From positions 2,604,001 to 2,668,000 of the forward strand of contig CM121341.1 of NCBI GenBank assembly GCA_051530055.1: 64,000 bases of DNA, in the 5' to 3' direction. A program made the translations under genes and the position numbers. This document shows, piece by piece, positions 41,721 through 53,559 of this stretch (its first letter is position 1; each line of letters opens with the position of its first letter). Under the pieces are notes generated by a model. It was given only the letters and a program-made list of their open reading frames with translations. It did not search any database and was not told the DNA's origin. Source of the stretch: Neoechinorhynchus agilis (taxonomy: Eukaryota; Acanthocephala).

Positions 41721-42517
41721 ATACTGCTTTGTTTTTTGTGAATTTAAGTAATAGACCGCTATTGAAAATTTTATGACGGATACTAATTTATATAAGCAAT
41801 TCTCTGATATTATCAATTCCCTTTATAAAGCTAAAACACTATTATAAGTGATTTATGCGCACGATTAAACAATTTGTACGAATTTATTGATTGTGATGAG
41901 GAAATATGAACACGGGTTTAATGCGAAAAGCATAAGTTGCTTTTGTATTCTAAAAGATCGAAGCATAAATTTTAATATTTATTTTCATCTACTTTTATCA
42001 TCATATTTTTAGAAATGGAACTCTCTCTCTCAAAAGCAACGATAAATTAAAGTTTAAGAATATTCAGAAACAAAAGGGAATTTGTGCAGTTAATAGACAT
42101 TTAATTGAATGAAAAGAACCTACTTATTGATAAATGTTGTTGTCGATATCTCAAACGCTAATCGAGATAATTCCTTATGATTTACAAATCTTAACACTTT
42201 TAGAATGCACTTTATTTTGTCATAATCTTTATCGATTCAAATATCATATTGCCTAAAGTCACGTTACAAATTTCAATTCAAGGCATGAGCAAAAATGGTA
42301 TTTCGTAATCTTTTTATTGTTTCAACCGAATGAATGTGTAAATACTAAGCGAGTAAAAACGTTAAATTGTATTATGTGGAATCACATGTTGAATTTATTC
42401 TCATGAATTTCTCCATCAGAGCGTTCGTTTAAATCTCATAACAAGATGGACATCATAATTAAATTAACTAAAATTTTATATTGCTTCTAAAAACATTTTT
42501 CTAGTGAATTCTCAATG

Positions 42518-42545
42518 TTTCGTCCGTCTCGTCGGACTTCTTCAG
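42518..42545 (-). ncRNA. Hammerhead-like ribozyme motif (copy 3)
   Basis: Same CTGAAGA / GTCCG...CGGAC / GAAA arrangement as in copies 1 and 2. Confidence 0.5.
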
Positions 42546-42770
42546 GTCTTCGGTCTTATCAAAATGTTTTATAATAGGAGTGTTATCTTCTCACGATCAA
42601 AAACAAATTATTGATTGGGTTTGAATAACTTAATGTTTGCAATTTTGACTACTTTTAATCTATGTGCACTATCGAACACCGATCAAACATTTTCATCGTA
42701 TTGAATTTCCGTTAAACTTAAAATATTATTGACCTTTATTCTATATGTATAAATAGCGAATACACTCAAG

Positions 42771-43770
42771 GAAGAAATCGATGGCACGCTCGGAGGTAAT
42801 CCCTCTGTAGTCCTGCGGGATTTGGAGACACTCGTGAAGGAAACGACGAAAATTGGCATTGATCTGAATCCCTCAAAATGAGAGACTAGTGATGAACATG
42901 GAAAAATACCATGAACCACTTTCAGAACCTTGCCCAGAGATAGAATAGATTACTTTACACCGGTTGATTCTCCTAGGAAGCTGTGTTTTTTAACATGGAA
43001 ACAGATATTTAATCTTCAACCGCAACTTTACATGCTACGAAAACGAAATTATCTTTGCACGAGGCACTGTTCCTGATCAAGAATACTCTCTTGATTTCAA
43101 AATTACTGTATAATCTGCTCGCAGCACTTTTTTAGACACAAAGATAAGATGGAACAATTAGACGAAACGGTGGCAGCCTGGCTTGAGAATATTTAAATAC
43201 TCAGCTATCGGACGATACCTGGCGTCAAGGATCCTTGCATGTGTCGTGCGGCCAAGTAGATATTTTCCTGTCAGCTTATTTGGGATCGTGTGGATCAAGC
43301 CACAAAATAGTTCAGTCGTTTCTTGGCGGGAATTACATTTTGGTCGAAGATTTGATGGAGGCTCTAAATCTTTGGTGTGAAGATTCCGGTAGCGAGGGTA
43401 CTCACTCTTTATAGCGGGAATTCAGAGTTCTTTAATTTCATATTCATGTGACCTGGCAGATTGAACTCGCTTGACGGCAGTCTCGACTAGACAATCGAGT
43501 TCTTTGCTCAACGTTCTCCTAATCGATTCTGTGGGCACTCTCCGACGAGACGGTAAGGATTGCAGTGTCCCTGAGACTTCGAGTACCGATGTGTACTTCC
43601 AATCGCTGCCTCGGCAATCAGACGGAAGGCGCTCACGACACGCGGAACTGAACGAAATTCATAGTCGTGCCATACTATGAATACTTTCAACAAACTCGAG
43701 CAGCGCAATCTTTGCCGACTCGAAATAAACGGCCAAAGCTCTATATCTCAAATCAGGTAGACACACCGAG
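42771..43770 (+). mobile_element. LINE A fragments following pseudokinase copy 3
   Basis: Equivalent to 5,250-6,260: LGGNPSVVLRDLETLVKET, further degraded pieces, then a single copy of the LIDSVGTLRRDGKDCSVP block (duplicated at 6 kb). Frames broken. Confidence 0.75.
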
Positions 43771-43999
43771 TTCATTTCCGATACAAGCGTTTTCATTAAG
43801 TTGAACGCGTCCACCGCAAAGTAAAAAAATTCCATTGGATGACCACACTCATTGGCTCAACCACTAAGTTCGAAATCTGCTTTTGGAGACAAGCCTGAGA
43901 TTGTCTCAATGGACCTGAAGAAAATTTCGGAAACGAGTTTAGGGTTTGCTTGGGAGCATCGATAGAAAAACCTTGGAGATGACAGAGTTAAACAGATGT

Positions 44000-44925
44000 G
44001 TATTAATCATAATCCCCTCACCGGACGGACAACCCGCATTTCATTGAGATATTTCGAACGAGGAAGCTTCGTAGATTAATTGACAATGAATGATGATGCA
44101 AGGCTTCTTCTTTTGAAACATTTTTATAAGTTTCATCCGTTCGGAGGATTACGATCAATACACAACTTTCAAAGAAACTAACAATCGAGAGAAAATCCAT
44201 CGGAATGATAGAATTAAAAAGAAGTGTATTGATCATATTGCCCCGAACGCTTGAAACATATTTTATTGAGATATTTCAAAAGAGGAAGCTTCACAGATTA
44301 ATTTAAAATGAATGATGATGCGAGGCTTCCTCTTTTAAAACATTTCAATATGTTTTATCCGTTCGAGGGATTATGATCATCACATCTCAAAGAAAATAAT
44401 AATCGATAGAAAATCCTTGGAGATGACAGAGTTAAAAAGATGTGTATTAATCATAATCCCCTCCCCGGACGGACAACCCGCATTTCATTGAGATATTTCA
44501 AACGAGGAAGCTTGACAGATTAATTGACAATGAATGATGATGCAAGGCTTCTTTTGAAACATTTTTATATGTTTCATCCGTTCGGGGGATTACGATCAAT
44601 ACACAACTTTCAAAGAAACTAACAATCGAGAGAAAATCCATCGGAATGATAGAATTAAAAAGAAGTGTATTGATCATATTGCCCCGAACGCTTAAAATAT
44701 ATTTTATTGAGATATTTCAAAAGAGGAAGCTTCACAGATTAATTTAAAATGAATGATGATGCGAGGCTTCCTCTTTTAAAACATTTCAATATGTTTTATC
44801 CGTTCGAGGGATTATGATCATCACATCTCAAAGAAAATAATAATCGATAGAAAATCCTTGGAGATGACAGAGTTAAAAAGATGTGTATCAATCATAATCC
44901 CCTCCCCGTACGGACAACCCGCATG
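44000..44925. repeat. Higher-order tandem array of long hairpins
   Basis: Two units of about 443 bp, marked by CGGACAACCC at 44,026, 44,470 and 44,911. Each holds two diverged halves. Every half is an imperfect inverted repeat with 60-bp arms whose best part is AAAAGAGGAAGC...GCTTCCTCTTTT around an AATGAATGATGATG loop. The outer ends read GTGTATTRATCRTAATCC. This resembles foldback or MITE-like elements that became a satellite. No coding potential. Confidence 0.8.
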
Positions 44926-44929
44926 GGGT

Positions 44930-46310
44930 GTAAGCTGCTGTTAATTAACATGGAGGAGGTGTACCGGGCCAGCGTACTTCGCGGCTTTACCTCCGTCGCA
45001 CCGAGCTTGAGGCTGATTCAAGTCGATTAGCTGAGTTTGTTGAGTTTGTGTGTACTAGGGCAAAACGTTCCAATGGATATCGAAAGCAGAGGGCTTCAAT
45101 GCTAAAAGCCCACGAGGCAGTTGTTCCCATCAAAAATTGCCTTTACGTACCGAAGCTTCTCTACAAGTTCAGAACCACTCTTAAAACGTCAGAAAGACTT
45201 GGCTAATCTCGACAACCTCGGACGGGACAAACTTGAGAGCCTTCTAAATGTGAGCTTCGGCGAATTATTATGGAGGCAGACAACCTTGCCCACATCTTTC
45301 ACTGGTTCTTGTATTAGACGAACGAGTGACCGTGCCTTACCCTCCGTTCTTGGGTCAATATTCGTGAGTCGTGAAAACTCGAAAAAAGTCTTCGATGAGG
45401 TTAATGAAAGGCATTTCACAGAGGTCTTATCGAAATGGTCGTCACTAACCGGATTGAATAAGCCTCCAGGAAACTCCGCCAACTCACCACTCGTTCATCA
45501 GGTTTACTACTTTTTTAATGGACCCGATGGATGAGAGGTCCCTAATTTGACTGATGGCTTGTTCGACCAAAGAATCGGGATCATGGGAACACTACTAGAC
45601 GACGAGACACTGCACATCTTATTTTGCCTCAGATTCGAATTGAATATCTGCATTGTCCCGCACCGATGCTCGCATATAGACGAAACTGGCACACATGGAC
45701 TCTGCAGGAAAGTTCCCGAGAGATTCGGTACTCAACGGCATAATCAGCAGAGCTTTGTCTCGCATTAACATTCCCAACGTCCTCAAACGTCCGGACGGAG
45801 TGACCGTCTTCCACTGGGTCCGCCGCCGCTGTCCTATGTGGGACGCGACATGCACCGAAGACAATCTTCGAAGTTGCGAAAAAGGCGCTAACGAAGTCGC
45901 CAATGCTGCGGAACGAAGGAAGGTTGCCAATTTCAGCAACTTCACTGCAGATTTCATCTTTGCTCCGCTCGGAGTCGAAACCTATGGGTTGTTGTGGAAG
46001 ACGACCTTGGTGCTGACCAAGGAAACAGGTCTGCGATTGGCAAGAATTACAAAGGATAATCGCGAACCAATGTTTTTACGCCAAAGCATTAGTCTCGCCG
46101 TGCAGCCGGGAAACGCCGCGAGCATCCGTATGACGGGCATTCGATCGGTTAGATGTTCGTATGAGTTAAGAAAAAGGATCGATGAATTATGTAGTGCAAC
46201 TGATGGCGGCAGTCGTAGCTGTCCGGTGGACTTTAGGACCCTCGGACTGTTGGAATCATTCTATCCAACCGGTTGTCTGGTCGCGAGAAAATTGGAATGT
46301 CGATGATGGG
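44930..46310 (+). mobile_element. LINE A C-terminal half
   Basis: Frames at 45,121-45,534 and 45,695-46,306 follow the post-RT block, the knuckle with C.HIDETGTHGLC, then RPDGVTVFHWVRRRCPMWDA, FAPLGVETYGLLWKT and FLRQSISLAVQPGNAASIRM. The PD and WDA(T) residues are kept. This copy is more diverged from the others, so it may be an older subfamily. Broken in at least two places. Confidence 0.8.
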
Positions 46311-46630
46311 CCAAAGATATTAGATAAGATGCCTAGACGAGAGATTAAAGAAGGCTCCAAGACCTTTGCCGGAGTAGAACTAATGGTATAGTTGCAAACC
46401 CGAGGAACAGCAATAGCGCTACAAGTCTACAACAAGGCAAACCGAAACCGCCCTTCGCAGTATGACTAAAATTGGATGAAGCCTGTAAAAAAATAAGCAA
46501 CTGTTTATTCACAGATCACATATCGAAATATACGATTTAAATTATTTGTCAGCGAGCGACAAAGGTACTAGATCTATTACTTGCTGATATCTAAAATAAA
46601 CGCAATATAATTTTACTTTCTTATTGTGTC

Positions 46631-47318
46631 TCAATTAGAGTTTCGGTATCCCGTTATTACATGAGCTGCGATCCACGCCTGCGTGTACGTTGCATCCTCC
46701 AACAGCCTATTCAGCATGATTATTGCTTGCGGTGAATTCGCAAGTCCAGCTAAAAGCAGGGTATATTGCAATTGGGGATCTTGTGGAACGCCACCGCTTC
46801 GTATGGTTCCGAGTGCTGCTTCCAAATGTGGATGGACACCGAACTTTGGAAGCGAAACTTCAACTTGAGCCACTTTAGTGGGCGGTTCTACAGTATTGTC
46901 TTGAGCTTTCCTCTTCCGATTACTTCTGGTAGTCTTCTTTTGTGTGATCGGTTCTCCTGTTTGAATGGCATCCAAAATTTGACGGTAAGACACAATGTCT
47001 TTTCTTGGTCGTCCTCGATGCGGCACACAAGACAGTTTGCCGTCCACCTCCATTTCAACCTTGTCTATGAGTCTTTTCATGCACAAAATTGCTTCGTTTT
47101 TAAAATACTTTTCCGGATCTTTAGGTGGACGGCCGTTTCTTTTACGATGGACGGGAATAAACCCAGTAGGCACGGTTACTCGTGGCATATTTACTTCGTC
47201 CGGTAAATCACTGGGAGCGAAACAAAGCAAACGAAATCAAAATTTTTAAACTTTTAAATACTCACGTTTTCAATGCATTTTCGATTGATTGCTGCTGGAG
47301 CTGATTTTTTACGTCCAT
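46631..47318 (-). CDS. AT-hook protein, two exons
   Basis: Exon 1 47,318-47,266 and exon 2 47,210-46,631, separated by a 55-bp GT-AG intron, give 210 residues in an uninterrupted frame. Features: a Gln-rich start (MDVKNQLQQQ), two AT-hook-like motifs (NGRPPKDPEK at about 43-52 and RGRPRKD at 83-89), a basic nuclear-localisation-type stretch (SNRKRK at about 115) and a C-terminal block LQYTLLLAGLANSPQAIIML. The GRP core binds the minor groove of AT-rich DNA, so a chromatin or transcription role is likely. The C-terminal block recurs at 16.7 kb. Starting at the internal ATG at 47,230 would put intron sequence in the protein; the exon-1 start is preferred. Confidence 0.75.
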
Positions 47319-47339
47319 TTATTGTGTCTAAAGTTAGGT

Positions 47340-48944
47340 GTTTCCAAATGATTTAACTTCAACCTAAAAAAAGATTTTGTTAGGAGTTGACAGTAAAATA
47401 ATCTATGCCGTCCGGTATTCTTCGATCACAATCTAAGATCGGCTTATTAGGCTTAATACGATTTAGATTGCGAGTGATTTTGCTAACGATGATCGTCTTT
47501 AGCTCAACATAATCTCGATGGATTCCTCCGCTAATATTGACTCTAACATGTTGATTATTGATTCGATGTGGATATTACTATATATTTTTTGTTTCAATAT
47601 TTTTATCACATGACTCTAAATATATGCCGCCGCATCATATTTCCTATCAACATTTAATTGTAAATTAAGATCAATAAGTCATTTTTTTGTAAAATATATC
47701 GACTAACTGGTAATAAGATCTTGATTGTTTGTGAATTTCATCCATCATGTAAAATTTCAACCTTTAAAACCGAATCGCATGTTCATACTTTTACTTAAAT
47801 AAAAATAACTATTAAAAAGAACTGAAATATTTTTATTTGAAGCACGAAATCGTCACAGAATCTAATGACTTTATCGAATTTCGCATTATCGAAAAAGCTG
47901 TTCATTCTCTCTATCGATCGTGTGGTTTTCACCGTTTTCAATCTCATAGACGTGACCGTTCCTGATTATATTAATTCGCCATGAAAATGTTAAGCATGGC
48001 AAAGTATCCTTTTAAATTTGTCTTTATCTATTTTGCTCAAAAATAATTTCTGACCAATCGGTTAGGTGATAATTTTTTAATATTTTATAAGAACATGAAC
48101 GAGACACGAGGAACGTTCGAATCAAGACCATGAATATTTTAAAACATCTTTTCTTAACACTTTAATAAACTTTGAATTGTGGTGACGATGATCCCGGATA
48201 AAAGATATTTTATTGATATGAAATATTCCGCGATGAAGCCTCATATCACCAGTCATGATTGCGGATAAAACACTTTTCAATAAAACATCTTTAATCCGGA
48301 ATTATACTCACCACAATTCAAAATTTATCATCTCGGAGGATTTTCTCTTTATCATTTTAATAAACATCAAGCGTCTTGGTTTACTGACCTTTTTTCAATT
48401 CGAGCGAAATCAAAAAATAGAGTATAAAATCTAAATAGCAGTACGATTTATTTTTTACAAATTTACAAAATTGAAAGCCCATTTCCATTGAACGCAACGT
48501 GTTTATAAATGCCAAAATGGTAAACAGTATTTTTGATTGGATAACTTGAAAGTAGAAAACGAACAGCGTTTATTTCGCTGTTTGAATGCAGATAAAATGT
48601 TTTATGAATTACTTCATATATAAATGGAGCAACTAAATATTATAGAAATCGTGATCATTTGCATTTCCCAAAAGACTATTTTTATATTGAAAAACTTTAG
48701 GAATAAACGATTATTTCCATCGCTTTTCTACAGATAAGAAATAAAATCGGCGAAAGATTTTTTATTATTGGGTTAACAATTATTGAAAGGTATAACATGA
48801 CAAAGACTTGAAATTTTAAATTCAAATACTAAACTCCAAGAAAAAATTTCATCCGACTGATTCCGGTCGAAAAAATTAGAATCTGTGATCTATTTTTACA
48901 TGTCTACTTTTCGATCATTTTAAATGTTAATTTGCGAAAATTTT
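47340..48944. other. AT-rich intergenic region
   Basis: No gene recognised in 1.6 kb. About 265 bp at 48,510-48,775 recur with moderate divergence at 53,140-53,405. Nothing else was recognised. Confidence 0.5.
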
Positions 48945-50630
48945 TGTTAACCTGGTCTTTTGAATGCAGCTAAAATGTTGCACGAATCGTAAACTTGTCG
49001 AGAAAGATGTTTAATGGTTTTTGATATATGGAATATTCGTTATTGATTGGTGTTTGAGTGCTCCTGTGGATCCGGAGTACACGGCTCCTCTACTTTAAAT
49101 AAAATTAGAAGTGTTATTATAATTTTGTTTTTTTTTGACCGAGTATATTGAAGTAAACATGAGGTTCAAGATCACGAACTATTCATCGCTGGAGGCCTGA
49201 ATCAATTTTTTGCTTCAATTTTTTTGGTCGTTTCATTAAAAATCTCGCATCCTAAAGTACGATGAAACTATCACTTAATTTTTCACCTTAAATGTCATCT
49301 TGTAAATTGAACGAATCGCTAAAATTTAACAGCAGTTTCAGTCGTATACTTCACAGCTACAATGAAGACATAAACGGCTCAAATGTTGCGACGAGCGTCA
49401 ACACGGATACTTTGCTCAGTACTTGCGAACAAATACTTTCAAAATCAGGGGCATTGTGTAAGGCCATTCAAATAGATGAACAAGATTCCAAAATTCATTG
49501 TGAGTGGATTAGGCGACGAAGAGAGCTACGCCAACGAGTTTCTGAAGTAGAGAATTTGCTTGAAGCTGAAAATAGCGCATCAATAGCTTCTCAAAAAAGA
49601 ATAAATCCATTTGAACTGTATAACTTGCATGGTGGCGATCAATTTTAAATTTTGTCTTGATTTCGACGGGTAGAATAACCACCTGAAATTGAAGCTTTTA
49701 TCGTATGTATCTCTGTTTTTCCGCAACAACGATGCTAGCGGCATGGATACACTTAAATCTCCGATAGCCACTCCTCATTTGGATTTATGATTGGTTCCAA
49801 ATTTGTAGACCAAAGAGGAATTAATGGGATCCTCCAACGTTCGAATAATCACTGATAGTTTGAGTATAGGATGGAATCACTCCCAATAACGACATAATCT
49901 TCAATGTTCAGCGATCAACTCAGGTACAATGTAGAAGGAGATCTGCGTGAGTTATAAAAAAGATAATAAAACAGTTACGTTTCGAATACCTTATCTCCAT
50001 CATCGCGGATGAGAATTGGCAGGATTTACTTGTATTGATTGGTGAAAATAAGATCCGGGATATCGAAGATTGACTTGGTCAAATCCGAAGTTGGGCTAAT
50101 TGAGAGGGTCATTTGTTTCAAAGTATTAAATATAACGTGACTTCTCCCATGTCCATAAAAGGCCATCTTTTGGCAAGAAGGTTCGTGTAATGGACGACCA
50201 GGTTGCAATCCAGCGATCATAGATTTGAAGATTCTATGAAAAAGGGAGCAAGGTGGGTTCGTAGCTCCGAATGACTGCTTCGACCAAAAAACACTTAGAA
50301 TAATTTAAGGATTCCATGAACTTTGCTAAACGAAAATCCAGAAGGAGAACTCTGTTAGAGATGAGGTAAGCCGAAGGAGGAATGAGTTAAAAGAAGAAAT
50401 CACCCTCGTTCAAGATCGAGCAAAGGGAGCGTCAAAACTTAATCAAAACTTTTAAAATATTCAACTTGTCTGAATTCGGGAATCCTTTGATTTTAAAAAA
50501 TAATCTCTAATTTGCCAGATTTGATCAATTTACTGGTATGTAAATCGTTTTAGAGACATTCATTGAGAAAATAGTTACCGAAAGAGTATTTCGGAAGCCT
50601 TACAACGAATTGGAGGTTAGCTTCAGGAGA
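48945..50630 (-). repeat. 1.7-kb segmental duplication with coiled-coil gene, copy 2 (inverted)
   Basis: Reverse complement of 9,702-11,386 from GTTAACCTGGTC to the ATCGACACTCTCC block. No pseudokinase unit is attached here, so the junction at 11,387 is specific to the first locus. Confidence 0.85.
49292..49648 (+). CDS. Small coiled-coil protein, copy 2
   Basis: A 118-residue frame starting MSSCKLNESLKF; paralogue of 10,737-11,051. The helical middle is kept (LSTCEQILSKSGALCKAIQ ... RELRQRVSEVENLLEAEN). At the C-terminus the frame runs on (INPFELYNLHGGDQF) where copy 1 stops after QKKE. Substitutions are mostly non-synonymous. Function unknown. Confidence 0.5.
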   Translation: MSSCKLNESLKFNSSFSRILHSYNEDINGSNVATSVNTDTLLSTCEQILSKSGALCKAIQIDEQDSKIHCEWIRRRRELRQRVSEVENLLEAENSASIASQKRINPFELYNLHGGDQF

Positions 50631-50719
50631 GTGTCGATAAAAAAAGAGCAGTGTAGATATGGACGGAAGGTTGAAGTTCGGAGATAGGCTGCTAATGGTC
50701 CAAACCGACAAAAACGACT

Positions 50720-51860
50720 ACGACCTCACCTTTGTTGATTCGTGAGTAAAATGATCCGGTCCAAAAAACTGAAGCAATCCGAGAAAACAGCGCCGATGAA
50801 TGCAACAATCCTCGTCCACTTTGAAACCATCAAACGGATTATCTTTAGGAGAATATTACGCAAAAATCGAAAAGCTTGAGAGAAAAATTTCAAATTCAAT
50901 TCAAGTGTGAACATAATTTCAGTGATGTCTTCTCGTTCGAACTTTATTGATGTTAGATTGCAGTCGGGACACTCAATATGCCAAACAAGATTATTGAGTG
51001 TAGACGGATAACCATCTGTACCTAACAGCCAGTGGTCCGAATATGTAAACTCTCCTGCCTTGTAGTACGGTAGTAAGAACGAATAGAGCTGAACTATTGT
51101 GGCAGAGAGGTTCCACGTAGACCTATAGCTATCGAGGTGGTCGCAGATGTGCCTAGGTATAGTTGTAGGGTCTTCCGAAACGAAAGCCCACCGTTGAGCA
51201 GATCGGCGACTCCTATATCGACTGTAAACTCTAACAGGTCTACGATTATAATAGTGCCCTATCTTATCTAGCAACTCAGCTTCGACCATAGGTGCACTCA
51301 CGCGGAAGTGTTTAGTTCTGCTCCTCTGCAGACACATCCGCTGAACCTGAAATAACCTTTTTGACTTGATCCTTGGTAGAGGTTTGGCCTTTTGGGACCT
51401 TGGGTGCTAACTTAGAGTCTTCCTCGAAACAACTTTCAATGCAATGAGGATCGGTATACTTTTCATCTTGATCAATATCGAACATACCTTTATCATATCG
51501 TATTTCCCAACTAGCATTGTTAGCAAGAGAGAACGATAAATGAACATAAGCATTCAGCTTTGTATGCATGGCAAATAAAGGACCGATCGTTATAACATCA
51601 AACTGACCCCTGCATGACCTGGGAAGCAAAACACCGTGGAGAGATGTCCGAGCGAACGCCCGCAATGAAACCTTTTAATGTAATCAGGGGCATCATCTCG
51701 CGTGTAAGTCTAGTGTTAGGCCCGACTCTGAACGGTTCTAAAGTATCTGTCACCACTATAGACCATACAGCATTATTATAGAAAAACTTGGAACTAAGTT
51801 CATCATTAGTAGTTTGAACGGCCTGCGTATAGGCGTCCCCTATATGCAGGCCGTTCAAAC
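50720..51860 (-). mobile_element. Possible old RNA-virus-derived copy (picorna-like capsid region)
   Basis: Three minus-strand stretches, about 400 residues in total, are unlike anything else in the window. They have the look of a picorna-like capsid protein: alternating β-strand-like segments, Pro/Gly-rich turns, and near the end an FLLPYYKAGEF motif recalling the conserved last jelly-roll strands. The match is by feel, not by alignment. If correct it is a broken fossil with about two or three interruptions. Its right edge meets a LINE B fragment at a long hairpin, consistent with LINE-mediated capture. Confidence 0.35.
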
Positions 51861-51867
51861 TACTAAT
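51805..51867. repeat. Near-perfect 29-bp hairpin
   Basis: The arms begin ATTAGTAGTTTGAACGGCCT and pair with 51,839-51,867 with one mismatch around a 5-nt loop. A further partial copy (GAACGGCCTGCATG) follows at about 51,871. It marks the junction of the possible viral fossil and LINE B. Confidence 0.85.
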
Positions 51868-51869
51868 GG

Positions 51870-52126
51870 TGAACGGCCTGCATGTCCGTCTCGTGCAACT
51901 GGATATTTCCAGGGCGTTCGAGTCGGTCGATCACTCCCTTCTCCTCCAATCATGTGCTTCCTTTGGCCTCCCAACCTGGCAGCTCGCTTGGATTTCCTCT
52001 CCAACCGCGAACTTCTTGTTCCTCCTCTCTGCCCATACTTAAAGGGGTCCTCAAAGGCGCCGTACTTTCCCCTCTCCTCTTTGACATTTTTCTAAATGAC
52101 CATCCCCTCACTCCCATACCAAATAT
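51870..52126 (+). mobile_element. LINE B reverse transcriptase fragment
   Basis: With frame changes it reads FESVDHSLLLQSCASFGLPT, then GVLKGAVLSPLLFDIFLNDH, corresponding to motif A's end and motif B (G.P.G.VLSP.LF.IF.ND) of APE-type LINEs. Cut off by the assembly gap. Confidence 0.75.
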
Positions 52127-52150
52127 TNNNNNNNNNNNNNNNNNNNNNNN
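52127..52150. other. Assembly gap (24 Ns)
   Basis: Run of N characters between two unrelated LINE fragments; the true distance and linkage are unknown. Confidence 0.99.
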
Positions 52151-52179
52151 AATGATAAGGAGGTACTTTTCGGCAATCG

Positions 52180-52385
52180 TTGAGTGCCCTCGCAAAAAAG
52201 AAAGGTTGGTTTCGTTCCATTGCAATCGGAGCTCCCCTCCGCCGCTTAATAGCAAAAATTTTGAATAAAAAAATAACGGAGGACTGCTGCACACCTTGCG
52301 GCGCCAAGGCGATCGTTCATTCGCTCCGTACGTTCATCACCAGAAACTCAAAGTCGTGCGTGATCTTTAAATGTTATTTTGTCGG
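52180..52385 (+). mobile_element. LINE A reverse transcriptase fragment
   Basis: Reads RSIAIGAPLRRLIAKILNKK, then CCTPCGAKAIVHSLRTFI and CVIFKCYF, matching the start of the LINE A RT (IRPIAVGSALRRLAGKI, LGCCTPRGSEAIVHALRHF). A short internal deletion removes the LG of the gateway. Confidence 0.75.
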
Positions 52386-52439
52386 AAAGAGGCACTGGCA
52401 GTTGCCCGAATTAGGAGCAAAAATTTTGCTTTTACTCGG

Positions 52440-52905
52440 CGAACCATCAAATGCTAAGATGCGAGAATGCTAAATGCGCAAACTGTGGAGGATTCCATAG
52501 AAACAACAGTAAAAAATGTCCTAATTTCAGGTTGAACGTTTATTCCTGCAGATAAGAGTTCATTGTTAAAAAGGCTAATAACCAAGTTCCAAATACACTC
52601 CCCAATAATTCAGGAGAGGACCATTAATTTGGTCTCAAAATTTTACAACCTCACAAGCACGGCTTTTGCTCAGTTGTTCAATAATCTTCAAAATAAATTT
52701 GCAGAACAAATTCAGCAATTGATGACAATTGCCATCGCGCCGAACATCACCAATTCGACACTTCCTACGAATACTCAGTTAGGAGGAACGTCAAAACGAA
52801 TTTCAGAGGCAGTGTTTGTTGGTAATATTTTCTGTGATTTTATCAAAAAGGACAGCAAAGGGAAATACATTGTAAATATCGATATTATATGGAAATAAGT
52901 GCACT
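52440..52905 (+). mobile_element. LINE ORF1-like fragment with zinc knuckle
   Basis: The segment at 52,465-52,535 encodes KCANCGGFHRNNSKKCP, the gag-like CCHC knuckle of Jockey-clade ORF1 proteins. The downstream frame (52,563-52,898) is Gln/Asn- and Thr-rich (NNLQNKFAEQIQQLMTIAIA), fitting the end of ORF1. Probably the ORF1 of LINE B, but no copy in this window links the two. Confidence 0.6.
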
Positions 52906-53139
52906 TTTGGAGCCCAAACGAATATTCACATGCCAGTTATTGCAAGAAAGACGTTCATTTCTTGATCGAAAAATTATAAATATAAGCGGTCGTCAAAGTG
53001 AAAATATTCCAAGAAATTTTCTTCGCCATGGCACCTTCTGCCTGGTAAAAAACGCAGGTAAAATTTTCAGAAGAATAAAATTTTTGGATGCGTTTAGTGA
53101 ACGATACCGCGTCGTAGAAGTGATCTTCAATACAGCCGA

Positions 53140-53408
53140 AAGGCCAAAATGGTAAACAGTCTTTTTGAGTGGAATACTCGATAGTAAAAAAAGGAACAGC
53201 GTTTATTTGGCGGTTTGAATGTAGCTAAAACGTTTTAAGGATTACTTTATAGACAAATGTAGCAAATAAATATTATAGAAATCGCGATCATTCGCATTTC
53301 CCAAAAGACTATTTCTATATTGAAAAAACTTTAGAAATAAATGATTTTTTCTATCGCTTTTGTACAGATAAGAAATAAAATCGGTGATAGATTTTTTATT
53401 ATTGGATA
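53140..53408. repeat. Repeat shared with 48.51-48.78 kb
   Basis: About 265 bp aligned in the same orientation with moderate divergence, starting GGCCAAAATGGTAAACAGT. Non-coding, class unknown. Confidence 0.7.
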
Positions 53409-53559
53409 ACGTCCTACGGACAGAATTAAAACGAGAAGTCCGAGATAATGATATTGACAAACGTGTCGAATATATTGAAACGAGATCGAATGGTATTCGA
53501 ATAATGAATTTAATGGGACGTTTCGCGTCAAAATACTTCATCGGTTACTGAACACTAAA

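Larger units (their letters stand above)
39250..42770 (+). repeat. Segmental duplication with pseudokinase, copy 3
   Basis: The longest copy of the unit. It begins with the MDATAT ORF block, includes the region matching 13,800-14,600 inverted and the kinase, and continues after 42,770 into the LINE A piece shared with copy 1. Confidence 0.85.
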
